Shown: positions 34,897 to 44,103, counted from the first letter of the stretch. The stretch: 64,000 nucleotides of DNA from Pseudomonas matsuisoli (GCF_014647635.1 NZ_BMPO01000012.1:47323-111322), one strand, 5' to 3'. The notes: generated by a model from the letters alone, not told the origin. Numbers and translations: made by a program.

Positions 34897-36159
34897 ATGT
34901 ATCTGCTGCGTCTGGCACTCGCCAGCCTGTCCAACCGCCGCTTCACGGCGCTCTTGACCGTATTCGCCATCGGCCTTTCCGTCTGCTTGCTGCTCGCGGT
35001 CGAGCGTGTCCGCACAGAGGCACGTGCAAGTTTCGCCAGCACCATCAGTGGTACGGACCTTATTGTCGGTGCCCGCTCCGGCTCGGTGAACTTGCTGCTC
35101 TATTCCGTATTCCGCATTGGCAACGCGACCAACAACATTCGTTGGGACAGCTTCGAAACCCTCGCTAATCACCCGCAGGTGGACTGGGCGATTCCGTTGT
35201 CACTGGGTGATTCGCACAAGGGATACCGAGTCCTTGGGACCAATGGCGACTACTTCGAGCATTATCACTACGGGCGCGGCCTGTCGCTGGAGCTGGCCGA
35301 AGGGAAACCCTTCCAGGACCTCTTCGACGTGGTGCTCGGCGCGGAAGTCGCCCAGGCGCTTGGCTACCACCTCGGCGATCACATCGTTCTCGCACACGGC
35401 GTGTCCACCGTCAGCCTGCAACAGCATGACGACAAACCCTTCGTCGTCACCGGCATTCTCGAGCGCACCGGCACACCGGTCGACCGTACGCTGCACATTT
35501 CCCTGGAGGGCATGGAAGCGCTGCACGTCGATTGGAAAAACGGTGTTCCTGCCCGCGGTGCCGGCAAGGTCTCGGCGGAACAGGCACGCGAGATGCACCT
35601 GCAACCCACGGCGATCACCGCCGTGATGCTCGGACTGAAGAGTAAGATCGCGACCTTCGCGCTGCAGCGGCAAATCAATGAATACCGCGGCGAACCATTG
35701 CTTGCCGTGTTGCCCGGCGTCGCCCTGCAGGAGCTGTGGAGTCTGATGAGCACGGCTGAAAAAGCCTTGCTCGTGGTGTCGGTGTTCGTCGTGCTCGTCG
35801 GGCTGATCGGTATGCTCACGGCCATCTTGGCCAGCCTTAACGAGCGACGCCGCGAAATGGCCATCCTCCGCTCCGTCGGCGCACGCCCGTGGCACGTGGC
35901 GGGATTGCTCGTCATGGAGGCGTTCGCGCTCGCCACTGCCGGCGTCGGGCTTGGCTTGGGTCTGCTGTATGTCGGCATCGCGGTGTCACGCGGTTTCCTG
36001 CAAGCGAATTACGGGCTGGACCTACCGCTAGCCTTGCCAAGCGCGTACGAATGGAGTCTGCTTGGCGGCATTCTCGGTACAGCGATACTGATGGGAAGCG
36101 TGCCAGCCTGGCGCGCGTACCGGCAATCACTGGCCGATGGTATGTCCGTCCGATTGTGA
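34897..36159 (+). CDS. ABC transporter permease, MacB/FtsX family
   Basis: 420 residues. One N-terminal membrane helix (ALLTVFAIGLSVCLLLAV), a large periplasmic region (about 45-270, starting with STISGTDLIVGARSGSVNLL), then three C-terminal helices (about 283-310, 330-360 and 385-405), the four-helix layout of MacB-type permeases. It follows the ATPase gene by one base, so the two surely form one complex. The periplasmic region could contact the His-rich protein; that is inference. Confidence 0.9.
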   Translation: MYLLRLALASLSNRRFTALLTVFAIGLSVCLLLAVERVRTEARASFASTISGTDLIVGARSGSVNLLLYSVFRIGNATNNIRWDSFETLANHPQVDWAIPLSLGDSHKGYRVLGTNGDYFEHYHYGRGLSLELAEGKPFQDLFDVVLGAEVAQALGYHLGDHIVLAHGVSTVSLQQHDDKPFVVTGILERTGTPVDRTLHISLEGMEALHVDWKNGVPARGAGKVSAEQAREMHLQPTAITAVMLGLKSKIATFALQRQINEYRGEPLLAVLPGVALQELWSLMSTAEKALLVVSVFVVLVGLIGMLTAILASLNERRREMAILRSVGARPWHVAGLLVMEAFALATAGVGLGLGLLYVGIAVSRGFLQANYGLDLPLALPSAYEWSLLGGILGTAILMGSVPAWRAYRQSLADGMSVRL

Positions 36160-36174
36160 GCCCTTGAGACCCTT

Positions 36175-36678
36175 ATGCTGCGTGCTTTGCTCTGTGCCGT
36201 TCTGATGTCTGTCAGCACCCTCGTGCTGGCAGACGTCCGTGAGCTTCAATGGGAAGAAATGATTCCAGCCGGCGCCCCACCCGCGCCGGAGCCCATTCCC
36301 CTTCATGAGCTGGCCGGGCAATTGTCCGAAGCAGGCCCCGCTGCCGCGCAGTCCGCGCCCGACGCCCCGGTGGAAAAGTCGCTCGATGGGCAGCAGATCA
36401 AGCTGCCGGGATATGTCGTGCCACTGGAGATCAGTGAAGAAGGATTCGTCAAAAGCTTCCTGTTCGTTCCGTACTACGGCGCCTGCATCCACGTACCGCC
36501 CCCGCCGTCGAATCAAATCGTTTACGTCACTTCGCAGACCGGCATCCGCCTGGACGCCCTTTACCAGCCGTTCTGGATCGAGGGACCAATGACCGTTGAG
36601 TCCACTTCCAGCGACCTGGCGTCGGCTGGCTACCGGATGGCCGCAGACAAGATCTATCCCTACGAACTGGAAAACTGA
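36175..36678 (+). CDS. DUF3299 periplasmic protein of the zinc operon
   Basis: 167 residues. A signal peptide ends around VLADV. The mature part contains KLPGYVVPLEISEEGFVKSF and VPYYGACIHVPPPPSNQIVY, the DUF3299 hallmark with a Cys-x-His pair that might bind metal. Members are encoded beside zinc-related ABC systems (PA4066 in PAO1, as remembered). Last gene of the operon; no terminator hairpin is evident before the ompW promoter. Confidence 0.85.
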   Translation: MLRALLCAVLMSVSTLVLADVRELQWEEMIPAGAPPAPEPIPLHELAGQLSEAGPAAAQSAPDAPVEKSLDGQQIKLPGYVVPLEISEEGFVKSFLFVPYYGACIHVPPPPSNQIVYVTSQTGIRLDALYQPFWIEGPMTVESTSSDLASAGYRMAADKIYPYELEN

Positions 36679-36709
36679 CAAGATCGCGCCGCGCTTTTTC
36701 AAGCGTAAG

Positions 36710-36758
36710 TTGAGTTAAGTCAAAACCGTGAAGTACTTAGCTCGCTAACTTATAGGGA
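36710..36758 (+). promoter_or_regulatory. candidate ANR/FNR-activated promoter of ompW/oprG
   Basis: TTGAGTTAAGTCAA (36710-36723) has the TTGA-N6-TCAA form of FNR/ANR sites. Its centre is 41.5 bases before a start point predicted from the -10 element TAACTT (36746-36751), the exact class II activator spacing. In E. coli ompW responds to FNR, and P. aeruginosa oprG to ANR. The fifth base on each arm is G rather than T/C on the left, so the left arm is not perfect. Confidence 0.65.
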
Positions 36759-36786
36759 AGATCTTTCAACGTAGATGGAGCTTGTG

Positions 36787-37473
36787 ATGCGCAAGTCGTT
36801 GTTTACCCTGTCCGCTCTCGTCCTCGCCGCCGTTGCCCCTCTGGCAAGCGCTCACCAAGCTGGCGACATTCTCATTCGAGCAGGTGCGGTAACGGTTGAT
36901 CCACACGAAGACAGCAGTGATATCTGGGTTGGCGCACTGGGTACGGATGTCGCGGAAACGAAAGCCACATTGGACAGCGATACCCAGCTGGGCCTGAACT
37001 TCGCTTACATGCTCACCGACCACATTGGCGTGGAATTGCTGGCAGCGACGCCTTTCAATCACGACGTCGGTGTCAGTGGGATGCCGGGAGACTTTGCTGG
37101 CCTGAACGGCAAACTCGGTAGCCTCAAGCACCTGCCTCCAACCCTGAGCGTGCTTTATTACCCTATGAGCGGGGTGTCCAACTTTCAGCCCTATGTCGGT
37201 GCTGGTATCAACTACACCTGGTTTTTCGACACCAAGCTGAGCAGCGAAGCGGAAGCGAAGGGCTTCGACGGCCTGGATATGAAGGATTCTTGGGGGCTCG
37301 CCGGGCAAATTGGTTTGGATTACATGCTGAGCGATAACCTAATGCTCAATGCTCAGGTGCGCTACATCGATATCGACACCACCGGCACGACGAATTTCGG
37401 CGGCGAAAAAGTAAAAGTCGACGTAGATGTCGATCCGTTCGTCTACATGGTGGGCTTGGGTTATAAGTTTTAA
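36787..37473 (+). CDS. ompW: OmpW-family outer-membrane protein (OprG-like)
   Basis: 228 residues forming an eight-stranded outer-membrane barrel that lets small hydrophobic compounds pass. ATG 36787 (MRKSLFTLSALVLAAVAPLA) gives a clean signal peptide ending at ASA and lies 6 bases after GGAG; the ATG four codons earlier is not needed. GDILIRAGAVTVDPHEDSSD and a final GLGYKF with C-terminal Phe, the barrel-assembly signal, are typical. Neighbours match the oprG locus (PA4067): zinc operon before, epimerase gene after. Confidence 0.94.
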   Translation: MRKSLFTLSALVLAAVAPLASAHQAGDILIRAGAVTVDPHEDSSDIWVGALGTDVAETKATLDSDTQLGLNFAYMLTDHIGVELLAATPFNHDVGVSGMPGDFAGLNGKLGSLKHLPPTLSVLYYPMSGVSNFQPYVGAGINYTWFFDTKLSSEAEAKGFDGLDMKDSWGLAGQIGLDYMLSDNLMLNAQVRYIDIDTTGTTNFGGEKVKVDVDVDPFVYMVGLGYKF

Positions 37474-37495
37474 CCCTGTTTTAGAATGCGCGCGT

Positions 37496-37529
37496 GACCT
37501 GAGGCAATCAGCCCAGCCTGCCTCAGGTC
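37496..37529. terminator. hairpin between convergent ompW and epimerase genes
   Basis: GACCTGAGGC and its exact complement GCCTCAGGTC form a 10-bp stem with a 14-base loop, 23 bases after ompW. No T-run follows on the plus strand, so termination is likely but not certain. A second small hairpin (AGCGCC/GGCGCT) lies at about 37559-37576, next to the epimerase stop. Confidence 0.6.
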
Positions 37530-37575
37530 ATCCTCGAGTCGCGCGTAAAGGTACTCTACAGCGCCATAACGGCGC

Positions 37576-38508
37576 TTAGCCGTTCAGCAATCTGGCCAAG
37601 CCATCACGCAACGATGTCGGCTCAGCCATTCGGTAACGTGCCAATAGGCGCGAGTTATTCGCCCGCGAATGGCGGATATCGCCAGCGCGCGCTGCCGCAT
37701 TAGAGATGGGCGGCAACCCACCGACCAAACTACCGATCGTTTCGAGCAACTGATTGAGGCTGGTCGAACGGCTCAATCCCACATTGACGGCACCCGCCTC
37801 GACGCGTGGCATTTCCAATGCCTGAATCAGCAGATCGATCAAATCACCGACATAGACGAAATCCCGGGTTTGCTCGCCATCGCCAAACAGCGTGATGGGC
37901 TTCGCGTCACGGGCATAGGTCGTGAAGATGCTGATCACGCCGGAGTAAGGCGAGGATGGGTCCTGGCGGGGGCCGAAAATGTTGAAGAATCGGAAGATCG
38001 CCGGTTCCAGGTCATGCTGATGCCGATAGAAGTCGAGGTATTGTTCCCCGGCGAGCTTATCTACGGCGTACGGCGTCATGGGTGCCTTGGGCGTGTCTTC
38101 GTCAATGGCCTGCCCTTCCCCGTTCGGCCCGTAGACAGCGGCACTGGAGGCATAGAGGACGCGCTTGATGCCCGCGCGGCGCATGGCCTCGCAGATATTC
38201 AAGGTGCCGATGAAATTGCTCCGGTGCGTGCTGACAGGGTCTTCCACCGACGCTTGTACGGAGGCGACCGCCGCCAAGTGCGCCACCGCGCTACATCCTT
38301 GCATGCTGCTCTCGACGACATCGACATCAGCGATATCGCCTTCGATCAGCTCTAGCCGGTCGCGTCCGGCAGGCAGGTTGCTCCACTTTCCAGTGGAGAG
38401 ATTATCCAGTACGCGCACGGCATAGCCCTTCGCCAAGAGTCCATCGACCAGATGAGAACCGATGAATCCGGCGCCACCGGTGACGAGAATGGGTCCTGCT
38501 TTGCGCAT
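37576..38508 (-). CDS. NAD-dependent epimerase/dehydratase (PA4068-type, UDP-glucose 4-epimerase-like)
   Basis: 310 residues, short-chain dehydrogenase fold. TGGAGFIGSH binds NAD; catalytic residues fit SSAAVYG with YAVDK (Tyr-x3-Lys) near residues 147-151. FFNIFGPRQDP and FVYVGDLIDLL are the sugar-nucleotide epimerase signatures. It follows a partner gene by 12 bases. It probably interconverts a nucleotide sugar for surface polysaccharide; the substrate is not determined. Confidence 0.9.
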   Translation of the reverse strand: MRKAGPILVTGGAGFIGSHLVDGLLAKGYAVRVLDNLSTGKWSNLPAGRDRLELIEGDIADVDVVESSMQGCSAVAHLAAVASVQASVEDPVSTHRSNFIGTLNICEAMRRAGIKRVLYASSAAVYGPNGEGQAIDEDTPKAPMTPYAVDKLAGEQYLDFYRHQHDLEPAIFRFFNIFGPRQDPSSPYSGVISIFTTYARDAKPITLFGDGEQTRDFVYVGDLIDLLIQALEMPRVEAGAVNVGLSRSTSLNQLLETIGSLVGGLPPISNAAARAGDIRHSRANNSRLLARYRMAEPTSLRDGLARLLNG

Positions 38509-38520
38509 GGGGATACGTCC

Positions 38521-39405
38521 TTAAAATTGCCGATAGTAGCGGTCGAGCAAATTGGGCAAACCCGCCCGCCATGCTCTGGGTTTGATGCCAAAGGCATGCA
38601 GAATTTTCTTGCAGGCAAGCACGCCGTTTTGCGGCTCGTAACGCGCGTCTGGAGTCGCGCCGTGGGGTTGCGGCGCCAGGTCGCCAACCGCGAGGTCCCG
38701 TCGCAGACGCGCTTCGGTCAACACCGCCTGCCCCAAGGCCAATGGCGTGGTCGCCTCGTGCCCACCGTAGTGGTAGACCCCCCACAATGGCGCCGAGCAA
38801 TCCAGCTGTTTGAGTATCGCCAAAAGCACACGCGCCGCATCGTCGATCGGCGTCGGGTTGCCGCGGCGATCATCGGCCAGAAATAGCTGCTCTTGATGTT
38901 GCGCATGCTTGAGAAAACGATCGAGCACGCCGCCTACGCTGTCGTCGAGCAACCAGCCGAAACGGGTGATCACATGGCGCGGGCAAATTGCTTTGACGCT
39001 TTGCTCCATACGCCGCAAGGCTTGACCGCGCGCCTCCAAAGGGTTGGGCTCATCGGTTTCCCCGTAGGCCATCGCCCGCGCCCCATCGAAGACGCGGTAA
39101 CTGGAGGGTTGCAACAAAATCGTGTCGTGATGCTGACAAAGCTCGGCGAGCCGTTCGACCGCACGCTCCTGCAAATCCAGATTGGCAGCGTCCACGTCAG
39201 CGTTCTGAAACCAGTCGAAGTAGTAGGACAGATTGATGACGACATCAGGACGCGTGTCGTCCAGCAGTTGCGTAAGTGTCGCTGCATCCCAACCAAACTC
39301 GGGGGGTTTGGGCGCGAGGAAGCCGATGTCCTCTTCTGCGCCCAAACGGATCAATGCCTGCCCAAGGGCGCTACCGCCACCCAGCAATATCAGGCGCATA
39401 CGCAT
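38521..39405 (-). CDS. NAD(P)-binding sugar reductase-like protein (PA4069-type, RmlD fold)
   Basis: About 294 residues from ATG 39405 (MRMRLILLGGGSALGQALIR); ATG 39399, two codons later, is also possible. The N-terminal LGGGSALG binds NAD(P). PDVVINLSYYFDWFQNADVD and PSSYRVFDGARAMAYGETDE resemble dTDP-4-dehydrorhamnose reductases, but the usual Tyr-x3-Lys is not obvious. It is co-transcribed with the epimerase gene. It may complete or modify the same sugar-nucleotide step. Function is inferred from fold only. Confidence 0.85.
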   Translation of the reverse strand: MRMRLILLGGGSALGQALIRLGAEEDIGFLAPKPPEFGWDAATLTQLLDDTRPDVVINLSYYFDWFQNADVDAANLDLQERAVERLAELCQHHDTILLQPSSYRVFDGARAMAYGETDEPNPLEARGQALRRMEQSVKAICPRHVITRFGWLLDDSVGGVLDRFLKHAQHQEQLFLADDRRGNPTPIDDAARVLLAILKQLDCSAPLWGVYHYGGHEATTPLALGQAVLTEARLRRDLAVGDLAPQPHGATPDARYEPQNGVLACKKILHAFGIKPRAWRAGLPNLLDRYYRQF

Positions 39406-39929
39406 CGAATGATTATTCCCCGCTTTGATCAAGTGGCACGTGCCGTGCCGATAGTGTCGTCGAAACAAGCATTCTGAGGTTTTTGCCGGCGACAGTCACG
39501 CTGCCCTGCATATAAGACGGCCTTCGCAATACCCTGTATGAGTTCAGCCTGCGTCTCGAGACCTTTGATCGAACGGCAACGGGCGCTCATGGTTCGCGCG
39601 CTGACCGAAAGGAACGTCTAGCCAGGGAATTCTACGCCAAAGCTACCGCTCATCGGATTAATCCACAATAAACCGCCTTTACATATGAAAAGCGAAGCGA
39701 GCAGAGAACCTAATCGGGTTTTATTGATCCAGAGCTAGGTTTCGAATGGGGTATGCCAGACTTACCCTATCTCACTCGAAAGCGTGTCTGTCATGGTGGT
39801 TTCCTGACGATGTTGGGGTATCACGAACGCGCGCGCCCGTTCGCAGAAACGGCGCAATAACAAGAAAGGCTCAAGGTTGAGCGTGCTGATTAGCGTGTCC
39901 GTCGAATTTCAATCCAGGAAGCACCGTAA
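39406..39929. other. long divergent intergenic region
   Basis: 524 bases with lower G+C than the flanks (for example around 39655-39740). No ORF with protein-like character, no REP and no strong hairpin were found. It must hold promoters for the two divergent genes but none could be called. It coincides with a junction between two conserved gene blocks, so it may mark an old rearrangement. Confidence 0.45.
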
Positions 39930-40706
39930 ATGCCCGAATTTTTGAAAGCTGATACGAAGCTGGTACCTCGTATTGTCGAGGAGATGGAGAGCAAGGGGTA
40001 CGCTGTCATTGAGGGTTTTCTATCCGAAGAACAGCTCCAGGCCGCCTGCCAACACGTCGATTTCGAAGTGAAGCGTCACGATCACGAGTATTTCGCCATG
40101 CAAGGCGTGGACGCCGTGAAGGACAGCATCTTCGAACGCATGACACTTTCCCCTCGTATCGGCGAGCTGATGCGAGACCTTTATAAAGCCGGCGTGGGTG
40201 CAGAGCCTCGCTCGACCGATATCTTTCCGGCGCTGCGTTGCCTGCAGGGCACCACAGGCAAACGCGAGTCCTACTACTTCCACTACGACGCTGCTGCGCT
40301 GACCGCACTTATTCCCTTGGTGACGCCCACTGAGGGCCGCTACTGCGGGGACTTCATTTTCTTCCCCAACCTGCGAAAAATTCGCGGCAACCTATACTTC
40401 AACATCATCGAAAAAGCGGTCATGCAAAACACGCTGACCCAAAAGATGGTGACATTCGCCGTGAAACGCGGCTGGCTCAAGCCCGTCACCATCAAGATCG
40501 TGCCAGGTAATGCCTATTTCTTTTGGGGCTACCGTTCGCTGCACGCCAACGAGCCCTGCGATCCGAAGCTGCTGCGCTCGACCGTGCTGTTGCACTACGG
40601 CGAACCCCACAGCCGCGAGAATCTGGTTTCACGACTATTCCTGGGCTGGAACTTCCGCCGAGCCCGCATCATCAACGAGCGCACGATGCGCAAAGACGTC
40701 GGATGA
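39930..40706 (+). CDS. putative Fe(II)/2-oxoglutarate-dependent oxygenase (PhyH-like)
   Basis: 258 residues, no signal peptide. The facial-triad pattern is present: His118 and Asp120 in YYFHYDAAA, distal His205 in YRSLHANEP, and Arg216 (LLRSTVLLHY) 11 residues later in the usual 2-oxoglutarate-binding place. GYAVIEGFLSEEQLQAAC near 23-40 is the start of many PhyH-type folds. Such enzymes hydroxylate small molecules, lipids or proteins. AGGAAG lies about 9 bases before the ATG. No neighbour points to a substrate: the next gene is an organic-anion transporter, 166 bases downstream. I do not recognise a characterised homologue. Confidence 0.75.
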   Translation: MPEFLKADTKLVPRIVEEMESKGYAVIEGFLSEEQLQAACQHVDFEVKRHDHEYFAMQGVDAVKDSIFERMTLSPRIGELMRDLYKAGVGAEPRSTDIFPALRCLQGTTGKRESYYFHYDAAALTALIPLVTPTEGRYCGDFIFFPNLRKIRGNLYFNIIEKAVMQNTLTQKMVTFAVKRGWLKPVTIKIVPGNAYFFWGYRSLHANEPCDPKLLRSTVLLHYGEPHSRENLVSRLFLGWNFRRARIINERTMRKDVG

Positions 40707-40872
40707 ACCGCTGACGCGACGGACCACGCGCCACCCACAAAACAAGGCTGGCGCCCGTTCTCCCCAGCAGACGTTGCCTTGATCCGCTTTCTAAAACACC
40801 GCCGGGTTGCAGGCGTTGCCGTTACAATCGGGCCCCTTTGGCGAGCCTCCTCGCCCACGTCCGGAGATTGTC

Positions 40873-42153
40873 ATGCCGAACCCGAGCGTCGACGCGGTGT
40901 ACCGTAAGGTGACGTTGCGCCTCATCCCGTTTCTCTGTTTCTGCTATCTCGCGGCTTATCTCGACCGCATCAACATAGGCTTCGCCAAGCTGCAAATGCT
41001 CGACCAGCTGCAATTCAGCGAAGCAGCTTACGGCTTGGGCGCTGGGCTATTCTTCGTCGGTTACATCCTCTTCGAAGTACCGAGCAATCTCGTGCTCGAA
41101 CGTGTCGGCGCACGGATCTGGATCGCTCGCATCATGATCACCTGGGGCCTGCTATCAGGGGCGACTCTTCTGGTCACGGAAGCCTGGCACTTCTATCTTC
41201 TGCGGTTCTTGCTGGGGGCGGCCGAAGCCGGCTTTTTGCCGGGCGTGCTCTATTACCTCACGCAATGGTTCCCCTCCCATCGGCGAGGTCGGATCATTGC
41301 GCTGTTCATGATTGGGCTCCCCCTTTCTAGCCTCATCGGCGGGCCGCTCTCGGGCTGGATCATGCGCACCTTCGACATGACCGCCGGCATGCATGGCTGG
41401 CAATGGTTGTTCCTGCTGGAAGCCATTCCAACCGTACTGCTCGGCATCGCCTGCCTGTGGTGCCTGCCCAACCGCCCTGGCGAAGCACGCTGGCTCTCCC
41501 CAGCCGAACAGGCCGTCCTGGCTGAAAGGCTCGACGCTGACGAGCGCGAAAATCCCAGTACCCAGCGCTCGTTCAAAGAGGGATTCTTCAATCTGAAGGT
41601 CTGGATGCTGGGCGGAATTGATTTCGCGATCCTATTGAGTGCCTACGTCATCGGCTTCTGGCTGCCGACGTTCATTCGTAACACCGGCGTAACGGATACA
41701 TTCGAGATCGGCCTGCTCACGGCCATTCCCAGCCTGGCAGCCTTGATCAGCATGCTCGTGATCGGCGCCAGCTCAGACCGAATGCGCGAACGCCGCTGGC
41801 ACATCATCGTGCCGTTCCTGATCGGTGCTGCTGCCATGTTCGCCAGCACGTTCGTCAGCCAAAGCCTGGTCGGCACTGTCGTCTGCTTTTCGATCGCGTT
41901 CGCCGCCGTCATTGGCGCAGTGCCCGTGTTTTTCAGCCTGCCAGCGACGTTCCTCAAGGGCACGGCTGCTGCGACAGGATTCGCCTTGGCCTGCTCGCTG
42001 GCCAACATCGCAGGGCTGGTGGGCAATTCGCTAATGGGTCTGGTGATGGACCTCTTTCACAGCGCCGAAATCGCGTTATGGATCTTCGGCGCCTGCCTAT
42101 TGCTGAGCTCACTGCTGGTCATCGCGTTGCCGGCCAAAATCGTCAACCGCTGA
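40873..42153 (+). CDS. MFS transporter, anion:cation symporter (ACS) family
   Basis: 426 residues with about 12 membrane helices. LAAYLDRINIGFAKLQMLDQ in helix 1 is the ACS signature; family members import carboxylates such as tartrate, phthalate, glucarate or related acids with protons. ATG 40873 (MPNPSVDAVYRKVTLRLIPF) follows GGAG at 6 bases. The central loop carries WLSPAEQAVLAERLDADERE, also common in the family. Substrate unknown. A strong bidirectional terminator separates it from ssb. Confidence 0.9.
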   Translation: MPNPSVDAVYRKVTLRLIPFLCFCYLAAYLDRINIGFAKLQMLDQLQFSEAAYGLGAGLFFVGYILFEVPSNLVLERVGARIWIARIMITWGLLSGATLLVTEAWHFYLLRFLLGAAEAGFLPGVLYYLTQWFPSHRRGRIIALFMIGLPLSSLIGGPLSGWIMRTFDMTAGMHGWQWLFLLEAIPTVLLGIACLWCLPNRPGEARWLSPAEQAVLAERLDADERENPSTQRSFKEGFFNLKVWMLGGIDFAILLSAYVIGFWLPTFIRNTGVTDTFEIGLLTAIPSLAALISMLVIGASSDRMRERRWHIIVPFLIGAAAMFASTFVSQSLVGTVVCFSIAFAAVIGAVPVFFSLPATFLKGTAAATGFALACSLANIAGLVGNSLMGLVMDLFHSAEIALWIFGACLLLSSLLVIALPAKIVNR

Positions 42154-42162
42154 CCCAGAAAT

Positions 42163-42201
42163 GCAAAAGGCCCCGCCAGGTTCTCTGTCGGGGCCTTTTG
42201 C
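42163..42201. terminator. bidirectional terminator between the MFS gene and ssb
   Basis: GCAAAAGGCCCCG (42163-42175) pairs perfectly with CGGGGCCTTTTGC (42189-42201). A-run and T-run on the two sides let it work on both strands, as fits two convergent genes. Confidence 0.92.
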
Positions 42202-42214
42202 AATGCAGCATTCC

Positions 42215-42706
42215 TTAGAACGGAATGTCGTCGTCGAAGCTGTCGTAGTCAGGCGCGGGCTGCTGAGCGGGTTGCTGCTGCGGACGCTCCTGTTGGCGCG
42301 GGGCGGCGGCAGGTTGCGGACGCTGCTGGCGGGGCGCGCTGTCGTTGCCGCCTTCGTTGCTATTACGGCCACCGAGCAACTGCATGGTGCCTTGCATGTC
42401 CACGACGATCTCGGTGCTGTAGCGCTTGACGCCGTCCTTTTCCCACTCCCGGGTTTGCAGCTTGCCTTCGATATAGACCTGCGAACCCTTGCGCAGGTAT
42501 TCCCCGGCAATCTCGGCTACCTTGCCGAACAATACGACGCGGTGCCATTCGGTCTTTTCGACACGCTGCCCGGTCTGCTTGTCAGTCCATTGTTCGCTGG
42601 TCGCCAGACTCAGGTTCGTGACTGCGTTGCCACTTGGCAAATAGCGTGTTTCAGGATCCTGTCCGCAGGTCCCGACCAGAATGACTTTGTTAACCCCACG
42701 GGCCAT
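42215..42706 (-). CDS. ssb: single-stranded DNA-binding protein
   Basis: 163 residues. The N-terminal OB fold ([20 protein letters not shown] to about residue 112) binds ssDNA as a tetramer; a Gln/Pro-rich tail leads to the acidic tip DDDIPF that recruits repair and replication proteins. It follows the YajR-like transporter gene by 17 bases on the same strand and is close to uvrA, the usual Pseudomonas layout (PA4232-PA4234). Confidence 0.97.
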   Translation of the reverse strand: MARGVNKVILVGTCGQDPETRYLPSGNAVTNLSLATSEQWTDKQTGQRVEKTEWHRVVLFGKVAEIAGEYLRKGSQVYIEGKLQTREWEKDGVKRYSTEIVVDMQGTMQLLGGRNSNEGGNDSAPRQQRPQPAAAPRQQERPQQQPAQQPAPDYDSFDDDIPF

Positions 42707-42723
42707 GATGTTCTCCTAATCTC

Positions 42724-44103
42724 TCAACATGCCGCCTGGATAAGACGTTCCAGCGACATGCGATCCAGTTGTTTGGTGTCCATCTTGATATAGAGGGCAG
42801 CTTCTTCCGCTACCACGATGGCATCCGCCACTCCAGGCTCCGCCTTTAAACGCTCGGCCAGCCCGTTCACGGCAAGCGCCGCAGCAGATAGCGGCACGCG
42901 CAGGCTGGTCACGTACGGAGGTTCGCGCATAGTAACAGCAAAGCAGAACCATAAGAGCGCGAGCGCAGCACATCCGAGGTACACGCCCGACAGTCCGTTG
43001 TGTTGGTACAACCAGCCCCCCATGATGCCCCCGGCGGCGGAGCCGAGAAACTGGCTGGTGGAGTAGACACCCATGGCCGTGCCTTTACCGCCAGCCGGTG
43101 AGACTTTGCTGACCAGCGAGGGCAAGGACGCTTCCAGGAGGTTGAAGGCTGTGAAGAACACCAAGACCCCCAGGACCAGTGCGCGCAACGTGTTGCCGAA
43201 CCAGAAGAAGTAGAGCTCGCAGAGCAACAACAGCACGATCGCTCCGAGCAGGACGTGCTTCATGCGCCGCTTCTTTTCGCCATAGATGATGAACGGCACC
43301 ATCGCGAAAAAGCTCAGCAGCAGCGCGCCGAGATACACCCACCAATGCTCGTCCTTGGGCAGATGCCCCCGTTCGACGAGCGCCAACGGGAGTGCCAGGA
43401 AACTCGCCATCAGAATGCCGTGCAGGGCGAAGATGCCGACGTCCAGGCGCAGCAAGTCCGGATGGCGCAAGGTCCGACCGAGCGCCTGTTTGGCCACCCC
43501 GGATTCACGATGCTGCAGCATTCGGTCAGGACGTGGCACGATGAACAGGACAACGAGTATCCCTACGACCGCCATGCCTGCCGTGCTGAAGAACAGTCCG
43601 GAAAGACCAAAGGCGCCGGTCAACAGAGGGCCGATCACCATCGCCACGGCAAACGACAGGCCGATGCTCATGCCGATCATGGCCATGGCCTTGGTCCGGT
43701 GCTGTTCACGGGTGAGATCAGAAAGCAGCGCCATCACCGCCGCAGATATAGCACCAGCGCCTTGCAATACACGGCCAAAGATCACGCCCCAGATGGTGTC
43801 CGCTTGCGCCGCGACGATGCTGCCCAGCGCGAACACGAGCAACCCCACCAGGATGACGGGCAACCTGCCGATGCGATCGGAAACGACCCCCAGCGGAATT
43901 TGCAGGAACGCCTGCGTTAAACCATAGGCGCCGATCGCCAGTCCTATGAGAGCGGGCGTTGCACCGACAAGGTCTAGGCCGTAGGTCGACAGGACCGGCA
44001 AGACCATGAACATGCCCAGCATGCGAAAAGCGAAGACAAGGGCCAGCCCTCCGGCGGCGCGGGTTTCACGGGCGTCCATGCGCTCACCGTGTGGATCGTG
44101 CAT
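42724..44103 (-). CDS. MFS transporter with C-terminal ferredoxin-like domain (YajR-like, PA4233-type)
   Basis: 459 residues: 12 membrane helices (about 20-390) and a soluble C-terminal domain (about 395-459, PLSAAALAVNGLAERLKAEP) like the YAM domain of E. coli YajR. The conserved helix 2-3 motif A reads GVVSDRIGRLPV. ATG 44103 (MHDPHGERMDARETRAAGGL) has GAGG 8 bases upstream; a TTG one codon earlier is disfavoured. Probable drug or metabolite exporter; substrate unknown. Upstream of ssb on the same strand. Confidence 0.92.
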   Translation of the reverse strand: MHDPHGERMDARETRAAGGLALVFAFRMLGMFMVLPVLSTYGLDLVGATPALIGLAIGAYGLTQAFLQIPLGVVSDRIGRLPVILVGLLVFALGSIVAAQADTIWGVIFGRVLQGAGAISAAVMALLSDLTREQHRTKAMAMIGMSIGLSFAVAMVIGPLLTGAFGLSGLFFSTAGMAVVGILVVLFIVPRPDRMLQHRESGVAKQALGRTLRHPDLLRLDVGIFALHGILMASFLALPLALVERGHLPKDEHWWVYLGALLLSFFAMVPFIIYGEKKRRMKHVLLGAIVLLLLCELYFFWFGNTLRALVLGVLVFFTAFNLLEASLPSLVSKVSPAGGKGTAMGVYSTSQFLGSAAGGIMGGWLYQHNGLSGVYLGCAALALLWFCFAVTMREPPYVTSLRVPLSAAALAVNGLAERLKAEPGVADAIVVAEEAALYIKMDTKQLDRMSLERLIQAAC

